A DNA stretch of 18,609 bases from Paraclostridium ghonii (GTDB lineage: Bacteria > Bacillota > Clostridia > Peptostreptococcales > Peptostreptococcaceae): NCBI RefSeq assembly GCF_023653455.1, contig NZ_JAKEDR010000052.1:1-18609 (forward strand). Reading direction: 5' to 3'. A model generated the notes under the pieces. That model worked only from the letters and a program-made list of their open reading frames with translations, ran no database searches and was not told the origin of the DNA. Made by a program: the position numbers and the translations under genes. Below are positions 1 through 7,034 of this stretch, one piece after another; position 1 is the stretch's first letter, and the number at the start of each line of letters is the position of its first letter.

Positions 1-202
1 GAATTGATATAAGATATAATATAAAAAACTAAAACTTTAATAGACTAAAAAGATTAGTGATTTACAAGATAAATGCAATTTAAAAAATGAAATAATCAAA
101 AAGACTATAAAAAATTAATCAAAAGAAAAAAACATGCCAAAGATGATTTGAAAAGAATGATTTCATTCAAAATACAGAATAGTGTTAATTTTAAAACTAT
201 GA
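1..202. other. Noncoding AT-rich leader region upstream of the lactate operon
   Basis: I see no supportable gene here on either strand. The only local structure is a small palindrome at 155-168 (GAATGA-tt-TCATTC). From about position 177 onward the sequence is homologous to the region upstream of the second permease copy, so the duplicated block begins here. The end of whatever gene precedes this operon lies outside the window. Confidence 0.6.
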
Positions 203-231
203 TTGAAAGAAAAAAATATATCGTTTATTAT
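203..231 (+). promoter_or_regulatory. Sigma-A-type promoter of the lactate operon
   Basis: A -35 box TTGAAA (203-208) is followed, after a 17-nt spacer, by a -10 box TATTAT (226-231). Both boxes and the spacing are exactly conserved before the second permease gene (6933-6961), where flanking bases have changed, which supports function. Transcription should start near 238, leaving a leader of about 68 nt. Confidence 0.65.
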
Positions 232-243
232 TAAAATAATAAG

Positions 244-276
244 TGGTAATACATCTTACCATCATTCAAGTTACCA
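244..276 (+). promoter_or_regulatory. Putative lactate-responsive operator (three TGGTAA/TTACCA half-sites)
   Basis: TGGTAA (244-249) and TTACCA (256-261) form an inverted repeat with a 6-nt spacer, and a third half-site TTACCA (271-276) follows. The cluster begins a few bases after the predicted transcription start, a typical place for repressor binding. The half-sites recall the TGGT/ACCA elements bound by GntR/FadR-type lactate regulators such as LldR, but the spacing differs from the usual 3-nt-spaced palindrome, so the regulator is unknown. An RNA hairpin in the leader is the alternative reading. Confidence 0.4.
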
Positions 277-305
277 TATAAAAAATAAAAAGGGGAGGAA
301 ACTTG

Positions 306-1868
306 GTGAATGAATACGTCTTATTTTTTATAGCCATAGTACCTATAGTATGGTTAATTGTATCTTTAGGGATTTTGAAATACCCGGCTCATAAGACTTG
401 TTTTTTTACAGCATTATTGACATTTTTTATAGCTATTGTATTTTGGAAAATGCCTTTGATAGATGCAGCAACAGCATCAATTGAAGGAATAGCAGTTGCT
501 ATTTGGCCAATACTTTTAGTAATAGTAGCTGCATTATTTACTTATAATTTAGCTGTTGAGACAAAAAGTATGGACACTATGAAAAACATGCTCTCAAGCA
601 TAACTACAGATGAAAGAATACAAGTATTGATATTAGCTTGGGGGTTTGGAGGGTTTTTAGAAGCAGTAGCAGGATATGGGACCGCAGTAGCAATTCCAGC
701 TAGTATACTAGCATCAATAGGATTTAATCCTGTATTTGCAGCTATAATATGTCTTATAGCAAATACAGTTCCAACCGCATTTGGAGCTATTGGAATACCA
801 GTAACTACACTAGCGGCAGTAACAGGATTAGATGTTATGAAGTTAAGTTATATCATATCAATTCAATTAGCACCATTCATAATTATAATACCATTTGCAT
901 TAGTAATATTAACAAAGAGAAGTTTTAAAGCTATAAAAGGAGTATTTTGGATAACACTAGCTTCAGGAGTTACATTTGCAATACCTCAAATATTTATAGC
1001 TAAATATTTAGGAGCAGAGTTACCGGCATTAGTAGGCAGTTTGTGTAGTATGGTTACAACTATATTAATGGCTAAATCTATGAATAAAAAGAAAGAAAGT
1101 AAAAATGAAAATTCACAATGTGATTTTAATAGTAGAGAAATATCCCAATCGAAAATTTCATTTAAAGAAGGGGTATTGGCTTGGCTTCCATACATACTTT
1201 TATGTATATTAATTCTAATTGCAAGTCCATTATTCCCAGCTATTAATGAATTTTTAGCTAAGTTTAGTAGCAAAATTCAAATATATAGTGGGGAAGGTGC
1301 TAAACCTGTATATTTTATGTGGATAAATACTCCAGGGATGATGATAATTATATCTACATTTATAGCAGGATTAGTTCAAAAAATAAAAATATCAGCTATG
1401 GTAGATATTTTCATAAAAACATTAAAACAATTAACAAAATCATTTATAACTATAACTTCAATAGTTGCAATATCGAAAATTATGTCATATAGCTTAATGA
1501 CAAGTTCTATATCTTTTGGATTATGCGCAATAACAGGTTCTTTTTATCCGATAATAGCACCTCTTTTGGGAGCAGTTGGAACTTTTGTTACAGGAAGTGA
1601 TACTTCTGCAAATATACTTTTTGGAGAATTACAATTAGAGGCAGCTAAATCACTAGGAATAAATCCATATTGGATAGTAGCAGCTAATACAGCTGGCGCA
1701 ACTGCGGGGAAAATGATTTCACCGCAAAGCATAGCTATAGCGACATCGGCGACTGGATTAATAGGTAAAGAAGGTGAAATATTTAGTTCTACAGTTAAGT
1801 TTTGTTTAGCGTATGTATTAATACTAGGATTATTAGTATATTTGGGATTAGATTTTATAGTTACATAA
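306..1868 (+). CDS. lctP: L-lactate permease, LctP family (copy 1)
   Basis: This is a lactate:H+ symporter of the LctP (TC 2.A.14) family in the cytoplasmic membrane, supplying lactate to the downstream racemase and dehydrogenase. The 520-residue protein is almost entirely hydrophobic, with about a dozen membrane segments. It carries conserved family stretches including WGFGGFLEAVAGYGTAVAIP around residues 115-134, a segment with IANTVPTAFGAIGIPVTTLA, and a C-terminal region with GTFVTGSDTSANILFG and AANTAGATAGKMISPQSIAI. A charged, Lys/Asn/Ser-rich loop near residues 258-280 is the most divergent part between the two copies. I place the start at GTG 306 rather than TTG 303, because GGGGAGG (292-298) then has 7 nt spacing instead of 4. 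It is the first gene of a five-gene operon, 23 nt before larA. Family assignment is firm; substrate could include glycolate. Confidence 0.93.
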   Translation: MNEYVLFFIAIVPIVWLIVSLGILKYPAHKTCFFTALLTFFIAIVFWKMPLIDAATASIEGIAVAIWPILLVIVAALFTYNLAVETKSMDTMKNMLSSITTDERIQVLILAWGFGGFLEAVAGYGTAVAIPASILASIGFNPVFAAIICLIANTVPTAFGAIGIPVTTLAAVTGLDVMKLSYIISIQLAPFIIIIPFALVILTKRSFKAIKGVFWITLASGVTFAIPQIFIAKYLGAELPALVGSLCSMVTTILMAKSMNKKKESKNENSQCDFNSREISQSKISFKEGVLAWLPYILLCILILIASPLFPAINEFLAKFSSKIQIYSGEGAKPVYFMWINTPGMMIIISTFIAGLVQKIKISAMVDIFIKTLKQLTKSFITITSIVAISKIMSYSLMTSSISFGLCAITGSFYPIIAPLLGAVGTFVTGSDTSANILFGELQLEAAKSLGINPYWIVAANTAGATAGKMISPQSIAIATSATGLIGKEGEIFSSTVKFCLAYVLILGLLVYLGLDFIVT

Positions 1869-1891
1869 ATATAAATAATGGAGGTAAATAA

Positions 1892-3166
1892 ATGCCTAAA
1901 TTTAAAGTTCCTTATTCAAAGGATGGTATGTGGATTGATATACCAGATAAGAATTTTTCAGCTATATTAGAGTCAAAGGCACATTCATATAAGGTAAGCT
2001 TAAATCAGGATATAATAGTAGAAAAATCAATGGATAACCCTATTGGCTCAGAAAAATTAGAAGAATTAGCAAAAGGTAAAAATGATGTTGTAATAATAAC
2101 TAGTGACCATACAAGACCTGTGCCTAGCAAAATAACGTTACCTATAATTTTAAGAAGGTTAAGAGAGTCGAATCCAGATATAAAAATAAAAATATTAATA
2201 GCAACAGGATTTCATAGACCTAGTACAAGAGAAGAGTTGATTTATAAAATGGGTCAAGAAATAGTAGATAATGAAGAAATAATTATGCATATATCTACTG
2301 ATGATAGCCAGATGATAAAAGCAGGGATATTGCCATCTGGAGGAGATTTTTATATAAATAGGATTGCGTATGAAGCTGATTTATTGATAGCCGAAGGTTT
2401 CATAGAACCTCATTTCTTTGCTGGATTTTCAGGAGGAAGAAAAAGTATACTACCTGGAATAGCATCAGCTAAAACCATAATGTATAACCATTGTAGTGAT
2501 TTTATAGATAATGAAAATTCTAGAACAGGAGTATTAAAAAGAAATCCTATTCATGAAGATATGGTTTATGCAGCCAAAGTAGCTAAATTAGCATTTATAG
2601 TAAATGTAGTAATAGATCAAGATAAAAAAATTATAGAATGCTTCTCTGGAGATGTTGAAAGGGCTCATAGTGAAGGATGTGAATTTGTAACAAATTTATC
2701 AAAGGTGAATTCTAAAAAATCAGATATTGTTGTCAGCACAAATGGAGGATATCCATTAGATCAAAATATATACCAAGCTGTTAAAGGAATGACTGCAGCA
2801 GAATCTACATGTAATGATGAGGGAGTAATAATAATGATAGCTGCATGCAATGATGGTCATGGGGGTGAATCTTTTTATGATAATATAGCAAATTCTAAAT
2901 CTCCTAAAGAAGTATTAGATAATGTAAGAAAAGTAACTAGAAGTGAAACAGTACCAGATCAATGGGAATTTCAAATTCTAGCTAGGATACTAGAGAAGCA
3001 CACAGTAATAATGGTTACAGATAAATGTGACCCAAGTATGATAAAAAAAATGCATATGAAACATGCATATAATTTTAAAGAGGCTTTAGATATGGCACTA
3101 AAGATTAAAGGAAGTGATGCAAAAGTATTAGTTATCCCAGATGGAGTATCTGTAATCGTAAAGTAG
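1892..3166 (+). CDS. larA: Nickel-dependent lactate racemase LarA
   Basis: LarA interconverts D- and L-lactate in the cytoplasm using a covalently bound nickel-pincer nucleotide. The 424-aa protein has the family's usual length, and every active-site position I remember from the Lactobacillus plantarum enzyme falls at the same number here: D72 and R75 (SDHTRP), H108 (ATGFH), H174 (EPH), K184 (GGRK, the cofactor-linking lysine), H200, Q295/K298 (QAVKG) and W358. The start ATG has GGAGG about 8 nt upstream. Placed between permease and dehydrogenase, it presumably converts imported lactate to the isomer the dehydrogenase accepts (D-lactate in A. woodii). The cofactor-making genes larB, larC and larE are not in the window and must lie elsewhere if the enzyme is active. 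LarA homologues with other substrates exist, but the operon context argues for lactate. Confidence 0.93.
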   Translation: MPKFKVPYSKDGMWIDIPDKNFSAILESKAHSYKVSLNQDIIVEKSMDNPIGSEKLEELAKGKNDVVIITSDHTRPVPSKITLPIILRRLRESNPDIKIKILIATGFHRPSTREELIYKMGQEIVDNEEIIMHISTDDSQMIKAGILPSGGDFYINRIAYEADLLIAEGFIEPHFFAGFSGGRKSILPGIASAKTIMYNHCSDFIDNENSRTGVLKRNPIHEDMVYAAKVAKLAFIVNVVIDQDKKIIECFSGDVERAHSEGCEFVTNLSKVNSKKSDIVVSTNGGYPLDQNIYQAVKGMTAAESTCNDEGVIIMIAACNDGHGGESFYDNIANSKSPKEVLDNVRKVTRSETVPDQWEFQILARILEKHTVIMVTDKCDPSMIKKMHMKHAYNFKEALDMALKIKGSDAKVLVIPDGVSVIVK

Positions 3167-3182
3167 ATAAGGGGGAAAGGTA

Positions 3183-3971
3183 ATGGAAATTTTAATATGT
3201 ATAAAACAAGTTCCAGGAACTAGTGAAGTAGAAGTTGATGAAGTAACAGGGGTACTAAAAAGAGATGGTGTGGATTCTAAAATGAATCCATATGATTTGT
3301 ATGCACTAGAGACAGCTCTTAGAATAAGAAAAGAAAAAGGTGGTACATTAAAAGTTATAACTATGGGGCCTCCACAAGCTAAGCAAGTTATAGAGGAAAG
3401 TTTTATGATGGGTGTTGATGAAGGTGCAATATTAAGTGATAGAAAATTTGCAGGAGCAGATGTTTTGGCCACATCATATGCATTATCTCAGGGTATAAAA
3501 AAGATAGGAAAACCAGATTTAATAATTTGTGGAAAGCAAACAACTGATGGAGATACTGCTCAAGTTGGACCTGAAATAGCTGAATTTTTAAATATTCCAC
3601 ATATAACAAATGTAAATAAGATAGTGGAAATAAAAGAAAAAAGTATAATAGTTGAAGTGGATATGCCAAATACATTAGAAGTATGTGAAATAGAATTTCC
3701 ATGTCTAATAACTGTAGAAAAAGGAATATTCCAACCGAGGCTCCCTTCTTTTAAGTTAGGTTTAAAAACTAAGAATAGAGAAATACCTATGTATAGTCTA
3801 AAAGATTTTGAAGACCAAGACGAAAATAACTATGGGTTAAATGGTTCTCCAACTCAAGTTTTAAGAATCTTTCCTCCTACATCAAATAATGAAAAGGAAG
3901 TTTTAAAAGGTAGTGCAGAAGAGGTTACAGATATTTTAGTTGGAAAATTAAAAAACTTAAAGTTAATTTAA
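3183..3971 (+). CDS. etfB: Electron transfer flavoprotein beta subunit (lactate dehydrogenase-associated)
   Basis: EtfB forms the heterodimer with EtfA that carries electrons from lactate dehydrogenase. In the confurcating Ldh-EtfAB complexes this subunit holds the FAD at which electrons from lactate and reduced ferredoxin are combined to reduce NAD+. The 262-aa protein shows the EtfB start MEILICIKQVPGTSEVEVD, the segment around residues 54-70 with KVITMGPPQA, and the nucleotide-binding loop near residue 117 (GKQTTDGDTAQVGPEIAE). There are 16 nt after larA and 14 nt before etfA, with a strong AGGGGGAAAGG ribosome binding site. The equivalent A. woodii gene is called lctB. Carnitine/acyl-CoA-type EtfB proteins look similar, so the assignment to lactate rests on the neighbours. 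Confidence 0.93.
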   Translation: MEILICIKQVPGTSEVEVDEVTGVLKRDGVDSKMNPYDLYALETALRIRKEKGGTLKVITMGPPQAKQVIEESFMMGVDEGAILSDRKFAGADVLATSYALSQGIKKIGKPDLIICGKQTTDGDTAQVGPEIAEFLNIPHITNVNKIVEIKEKSIIVEVDMPNTLEVCEIEFPCLITVEKGIFQPRLPSFKLGLKTKNREIPMYSLKDFEDQDENNYGLNGSPTQVLRIFPPTSNNEKEVLKGSAEEVTDILVGKLKNLKLI

Positions 3972-3985
3972 GAGAGGGGATAAAT

Positions 3986-5197
3986 ATGGCTAGGATAATT
4001 ATAAATCATGAAAAAGTAAAAGATATTGAAGAAATAGTAAAAATATGTCCATTTGATGCAATAGAAATAGTTAACGATAAATTAGAAATAAATTCTGGGT
4101 GTAAGATGTGTAAATTATGTGTAAAGAAAGGTCCAGATGGAGTATTTGAGTTTAAAGAAGAGAAAAAAGTTGAAATAAACAAAGATGAATGGAGAGGTAT
4201 AGCAGTTTATGTAGATCATCATGAAGGGGATATACACCCTGTAACTTATGAATTGATAGGGAAAGCTCGTGAAATGGCAAATAAAATAAATCATCCTATA
4301 TACTGTGTATTCATAGGGCGAAATATAAAAGATAGATGTGATAAGTTGTTATCTTATGGAGTAGATAAAGTATTTGTTTATGATAGTGAAGAATTTAAAG
4401 ATTTTAGAATAGAACCATATACTAAAGCAGCTGAAAATTTTATACATAATGTAAAACCGACCATAATGTTAGTTGGAGGAACAACTGTAGGTAGATCGTT
4501 AGCTCCTAGGCTTGCAGCTAGATTTAAAACAGGACTTACAGCTGATTGTACGATATTAGATATACAAGAAAATACTGATTTAGATCAAATAAGACCTGCA
4601 TTTGGTGGAAATATAATGGCACATATATATACACCAAACAATAGACCTCAATTTGCAACAGTAAGATATAAAATATTCTCAGCACCTGAAGAAGTTGAAA
4701 ATCCAAAGGGTAAAGTTATTTCATGTAATATTGATAAACAAGAATTATCATCAAATATAAATGTTTTAAGTACAAAACCTAAAACAAAAGAAGTAGGGAT
4801 TGAAGATTCAGAAGTTATAATAGTAGCTAGTAGAGCAATAAAAAAACAAGAAGATATGGATATGATATATAAATTGGCGGATGTTTTAAATGCTCAAGTA
4901 GCAGGAACAAGACCATTAATAGAGTCTGGGTGGATAGATCCAAGAAAACAAATAGGCCTTAGTGGAAGAACAGTAAAACCTAAATTAATAATAACTTGTG
5001 GTGTATCTGGTGCGGTTCAATTTGTAGCTGGTATGCAAGGGGCTGACTATATAGTATCAATAAATCAAGATGAAAAAGCTCCTATATTTGATGTTGCTCA
5101 TGTATCTTTAGTAGGGGATATTTATGAAATAGTTCCTAAAATTATCGAAAAAGTAGAACAAAGTCAATTGGAAAATGTATTCACAATAGAAGGATAG
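3986..5197 (+). CDS. etfA: Electron transfer flavoprotein alpha subunit with N-terminal [4Fe-4S] domain
   Basis: This subunit binds the electron-shuttling FAD and receives electrons from the flavin of lactate dehydrogenase. At 403 aa it is longer than an ordinary EtfA (about 320-340) because of a ferredoxin-like extension of about 65 residues. Four cysteines, C21 (in CPFDAI) and C39-x2-C42-x2-C45, are enough for one [4Fe-4S] cluster. The second cluster of a full bacterial ferredoxin is absent. The EtfA body follows, with the FAD-binding C-terminal domain around residues 323-375 (IGLSGRTVKP, ITCGVSGAVQF, SINQDEKAPIFDVAH). This architecture is the one known from the A. woodii lactate-type complex (lctC), where confurcation drives endergonic NAD+ reduction by lactate at the cost of reduced ferredoxin. 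It lies 11 nt before the dehydrogenase gene. Confidence 0.93.
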   Translation: MARIIINHEKVKDIEEIVKICPFDAIEIVNDKLEINSGCKMCKLCVKKGPDGVFEFKEEKKVEINKDEWRGIAVYVDHHEGDIHPVTYELIGKAREMANKINHPIYCVFIGRNIKDRCDKLLSYGVDKVFVYDSEEFKDFRIEPYTKAAENFIHNVKPTIMLVGGTTVGRSLAPRLAARFKTGLTADCTILDIQENTDLDQIRPAFGGNIMAHIYTPNNRPQFATVRYKIFSAPEEVENPKGKVISCNIDKQELSSNINVLSTKPKTKEVGIEDSEVIIVASRAIKKQEDMDMIYKLADVLNAQVAGTRPLIESGWIDPRKQIGLSGRTVKPKLIITCGVSGAVQFVAGMQGADYIVSINQDEKAPIFDVAHVSLVGDIYEIVPKIIEKVEQSQLENVFTIEG

Positions 5198-5208
5198 GGG
5201 GGATATAA

Positions 5209-6600
5209 ATGTATAAAAGAATTGATAAAAATGATATAGATTTTTTGATAAATATTTGTGGGAAAGAAGAAGTTATTGTAGGAGAAGATATAAACGAAGA
5301 TTTTTCACATGATGAATTAGGAGGAGTAGAAAAATATCCTGAGGTTTTAGTTTATATAAATAATACAGAACAAGTATCTAAAATAATGAAATATTCATAT
5401 GAAAATAATATACCAGTAACACCTAGAGGACAAGGAACAGGATTAGTGGGAGCGGCTGTAGCTATCAATGGTGGGATAATGATTAACTTGAGCAAAATGA
5501 ATAAAATATTAGAATTAGATGAAGAGAATTTAACATTAACTGTTGAGCCAGGTGTGCTTTTAATGACAATAGGGCAGTACGTTCAAGAAAAGGATTTGTT
5601 TTATCCACCAGATCCAGGTGAAAAGAGTGCTACGATAGCAGGTAATATTAATACAAACGCAGGAGGTATGAAAGCTGTAAAATATGGAGTTACTAGAGAT
5701 TATGTAAGAGGATTAGAAGTAGTACTTCCTACAGGAGAAATAATAAATATAGGTGGGAAAATAGTAAAAAATAGTTCAGGGTATAGTATAAAGGATTTAA
5801 TAGTGGGGTCAGAAGGAACATTAGGCATAGTAACAAAAGCAATACTTAAATTATTACCATTGCCTAAAAAAGAAATTAGCTTATTAGTTCCATTTCCAGA
5901 TTTATCGCAAGCTATAGAAACTGTTCCTAAAATAATAAAGTCTAAGTCCATACCAACAGCTATAGAGTTTATGGAAAGAGATGTAATACTTGCAGCTGAA
6001 GAATTTTTAGGTAAAAAATTCCCTGATAATACATCTGATGCATATCTTTTATTAAAATTTGATGGGAACAGTAAAGAAGAAATAGAAAAAGAATATGAAA
6101 ACGTAGCAAACCTTTGTTTAGGTAATGGAGCATATGATGTATTTATATCTGATACACAAGAAAGAAATGAATCTATATGGTCAGCTAGGGGGGCATTTTT
6201 AGAAGCTATAAAATCATCAACTACAGAAATGGATGAGTGTGATGTCGTTGTTCCTAGAGATAAGGTTGCGCAATTTATAAGATATACTCATGACCTTCAA
6301 AAGGAATTAAATGTTAGAATAAAAAGTTTTGGACATGCAGGTGACGGAAACCTTCATGTATATATACTAAGAGACGGTATGGATGATAAAACATGGGAGT
6401 TAAAATTAAAAGAAAGTTTTGACTGCATGTATAAAAAATCTAGAGAGCTTAGAGGTCAAGTTTCAGGTGAACATGGTATAGGGTATGCAAAAAAAGGATA
6501 TCTACATGAATCTCAAAGTGAACCATATATGAATTTAATAAAAAATATAAAGGTAGGATTTGATCCTAAGAATATATTAAATCCAGGCAAGATTTATTAA
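5209..6600 (+). CDS. lctD: FAD-dependent lactate dehydrogenase (GlcD family) of the Ldh-Etf complex
   Basis: It oxidises lactate to pyruvate and passes electrons to EtfAB. The 463-aa protein has an N-terminal FAD-binding_4 (PCMH-type) domain at about residues 42-220, with the loop [13 protein letters not shown] at 71-83 and the stretch [20 protein letters not shown] starting near residue 133. A C-terminal FAD-oxidase domain follows, with the conserved [10 protein letters not shown] (374-383) and SGEHGIG (419-425). The length fits the GlcD/D-lactate dehydrogenase family. ATG 5209 is preceded by AGGGGGGAT. As last gene of the operon it is followed by a hairpin terminator at 6662. Glycolate oxidase subunit GlcD is the main alternative from the domain alone. 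The permease, racemase and ferredoxin-type EtfA neighbours make lactate, most likely the D form, the better call. The usual annotation label would be glcD or FAD-binding oxidoreductase. Confidence 0.92.
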   Translation: MYKRIDKNDIDFLINICGKEEVIVGEDINEDFSHDELGGVEKYPEVLVYINNTEQVSKIMKYSYENNIPVTPRGQGTGLVGAAVAINGGIMINLSKMNKILELDEENLTLTVEPGVLLMTIGQYVQEKDLFYPPDPGEKSATIAGNINTNAGGMKAVKYGVTRDYVRGLEVVLPTGEIINIGGKIVKNSSGYSIKDLIVGSEGTLGIVTKAILKLLPLPKKEISLLVPFPDLSQAIETVPKIIKSKSIPTAIEFMERDVILAAEEFLGKKFPDNTSDAYLLLKFDGNSKEEIEKEYENVANLCLGNGAYDVFISDTQERNESIWSARGAFLEAIKSSTTEMDECDVVVPRDKVAQFIRYTHDLQKELNVRIKSFGHAGDGNLHVYILRDGMDDKTWELKLKESFDCMYKKSRELRGQVSGEHGIGYAKKGYLHESQSEPYMNLIKNIKVGFDPKNILNPGKIY

Positions 6601-6614
6601 AAAGTTTAAATGTA

Positions 6615-6664
6615 AAAATTAAGTTTTAAAAACATATATAATGAATAAGTTATTAAAATAAAAA
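6615..6664 (+). repeat. Post-operon tail, homologous to the tail after the second permease gene
   Basis: An exact 18-nt match (AAAATTAAGTTTTAAAAA, 6615-6632) is followed by a near-identical continuation up to the terminator stem. The partner is 8633-8679, at the same relative place just before a terminator. The sequence is AT-rich, so the match is suggestive rather than proven, but its conserved position favours common descent. Confidence 0.55.
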
Positions 6665-6700
6665 GGTGTGTTGCACTAAAACATAGCGCGACACACCTTT
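6662..6700 (+). terminator. Hairpin terminator of the lactate operon
   Basis: The 13-nt arms 6662-6674 (AAAGGTGTGTTGC) and 6688-6700 (GCGACACACCTTT) pair fully, with one G-U, around a 13-nt loop. The following T-tract is weak (TTTACTCTT), while an A-rich stretch precedes the stem, so it may work in both directions. Confidence 0.75.
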
Positions 6701-6932
6701 ACTCTTAGAGAAATCAATATACTCATTTACGTGATATTAAAGAAGAGTAAGAAGTGAATTAAAGTATGATGATAGATTTTTTATTGGGTAATATAAACCT
6801 CAATTATAGAATTAATTTTGAATGTCTGTTATACAGAATTTATTCTTAAATATTATAACAAATGGGTTCCTAAAGTAGGAGAAGTCATGAAAAAATAGAA
6901 AATATGGGATAATGTTAATTTTCAAATGATAG

Positions 6933-6961
6933 TTGAAAGATAAAAATATATCAATTATTAT
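6933..6961 (+). promoter_or_regulatory. Sigma-A-type promoter of the second permease gene
   Basis: TTGAAA (6933-6938), a 17-nt spacer and TATTAT (6956-6961) are identical in boxes and spacing to the promoter at 203-231. Transcription should start near 6968. Confidence 0.65.
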
Positions 6962-6973
6962 TAAAATAGTAAG

Positions 6974-7006
6974 TGACAATACATCTTGCCATCATTCAAG
7001 TTACCA
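6974..7006 (+). promoter_or_regulatory. Putative operator of the second permease gene, diverged half-sites
   Basis: The half-sites are TGACAA (6974-6979), TTGCCA (6986-6991) and TTACCA (7001-7006), at the same spacing as at 244-276. Relative to copy 1 the first two have changed: one base pair of the inverted repeat changed on both sides (T-A to C-G) and one became a mismatch. The third half-site is intact. Regulation of the two copies may therefore differ in strength. Confidence 0.35.
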
Positions 7007-7034
7007 TAATAAAAATAAAAGGGGAGGAAACTTG

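Larger units (their letters stand above)
177..1868 (+). repeat. Duplicated unit, copy 1: promoter, operator and lactate permease gene
   Basis: This stretch aligns with 6907-8603 from about 125 nt upstream of the start codon to the end of the gene, with roughly 10% nucleotide differences (estimated by eye) and a few small indels. The shared part includes the -35/-10 boxes, three operator-like half-sites, the ribosome binding site and the whole coding region. Similarity stops upstream of about 177 and right after the stop codon of this copy. Confidence 0.9.
6601..7034. other. Intergenic region between lactate operon and second permease gene
   Basis: These 434 nt contain, in order: a tail (6615-6664) that resembles the sequence after the second permease gene, a terminator hairpin (6662-6700), about 200 nt (6701-6906) in which I recognise nothing, and the duplicated promoter/operator block (6907-7031). 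A four-codon reading frame MKK-stop at 6887-6898 with an AGGAG before it is probably accidental. It lies upstream of the predicted permease promoter. Confidence 0.6.

Noticed and set aside
244..276. Classical FadR/LldR palindrome (TGGT-N3-ACCA) at the lactate operon
   Set aside because: The GGT and ACC words are 10 nt apart instead of 3, so it is not the standard site. I report only a putative operator without naming the regulator.
3128..3472. Reverse-strand open frame of 114 codons over the larA/etfB junction
   Set aside because: It lies opposite two well-recognised genes, has no ribosome binding site and shows no recognisable domain. Reverse-strand frames at 986-1273, 1544-1732, 3403-3702, 5700-5951, 8012-8230, 8279-8473 and 9710-9985 are likewise shadows.
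6887..6898. Minimal frame ATG-AAA-AAA-TAG with an AGGAG before it, as a regulatory start-stop element
   Set aside because: It lies upstream of the predicted second permease promoter, so it would not be in that transcript, and the first copy has no counterpart.
6933..7034. Longer N-terminus for the second permease, starting at TTG 6933 (34 extra residues MKDKNISI...)
   Set aside because: The TTG belongs to the conserved -35 box, the stretch encodes the operator rather than a membrane protein, it has no ribosome binding site, and copy 1 cannot encode an equivalent extension. GTG 7035 matches copy 1 exactly.
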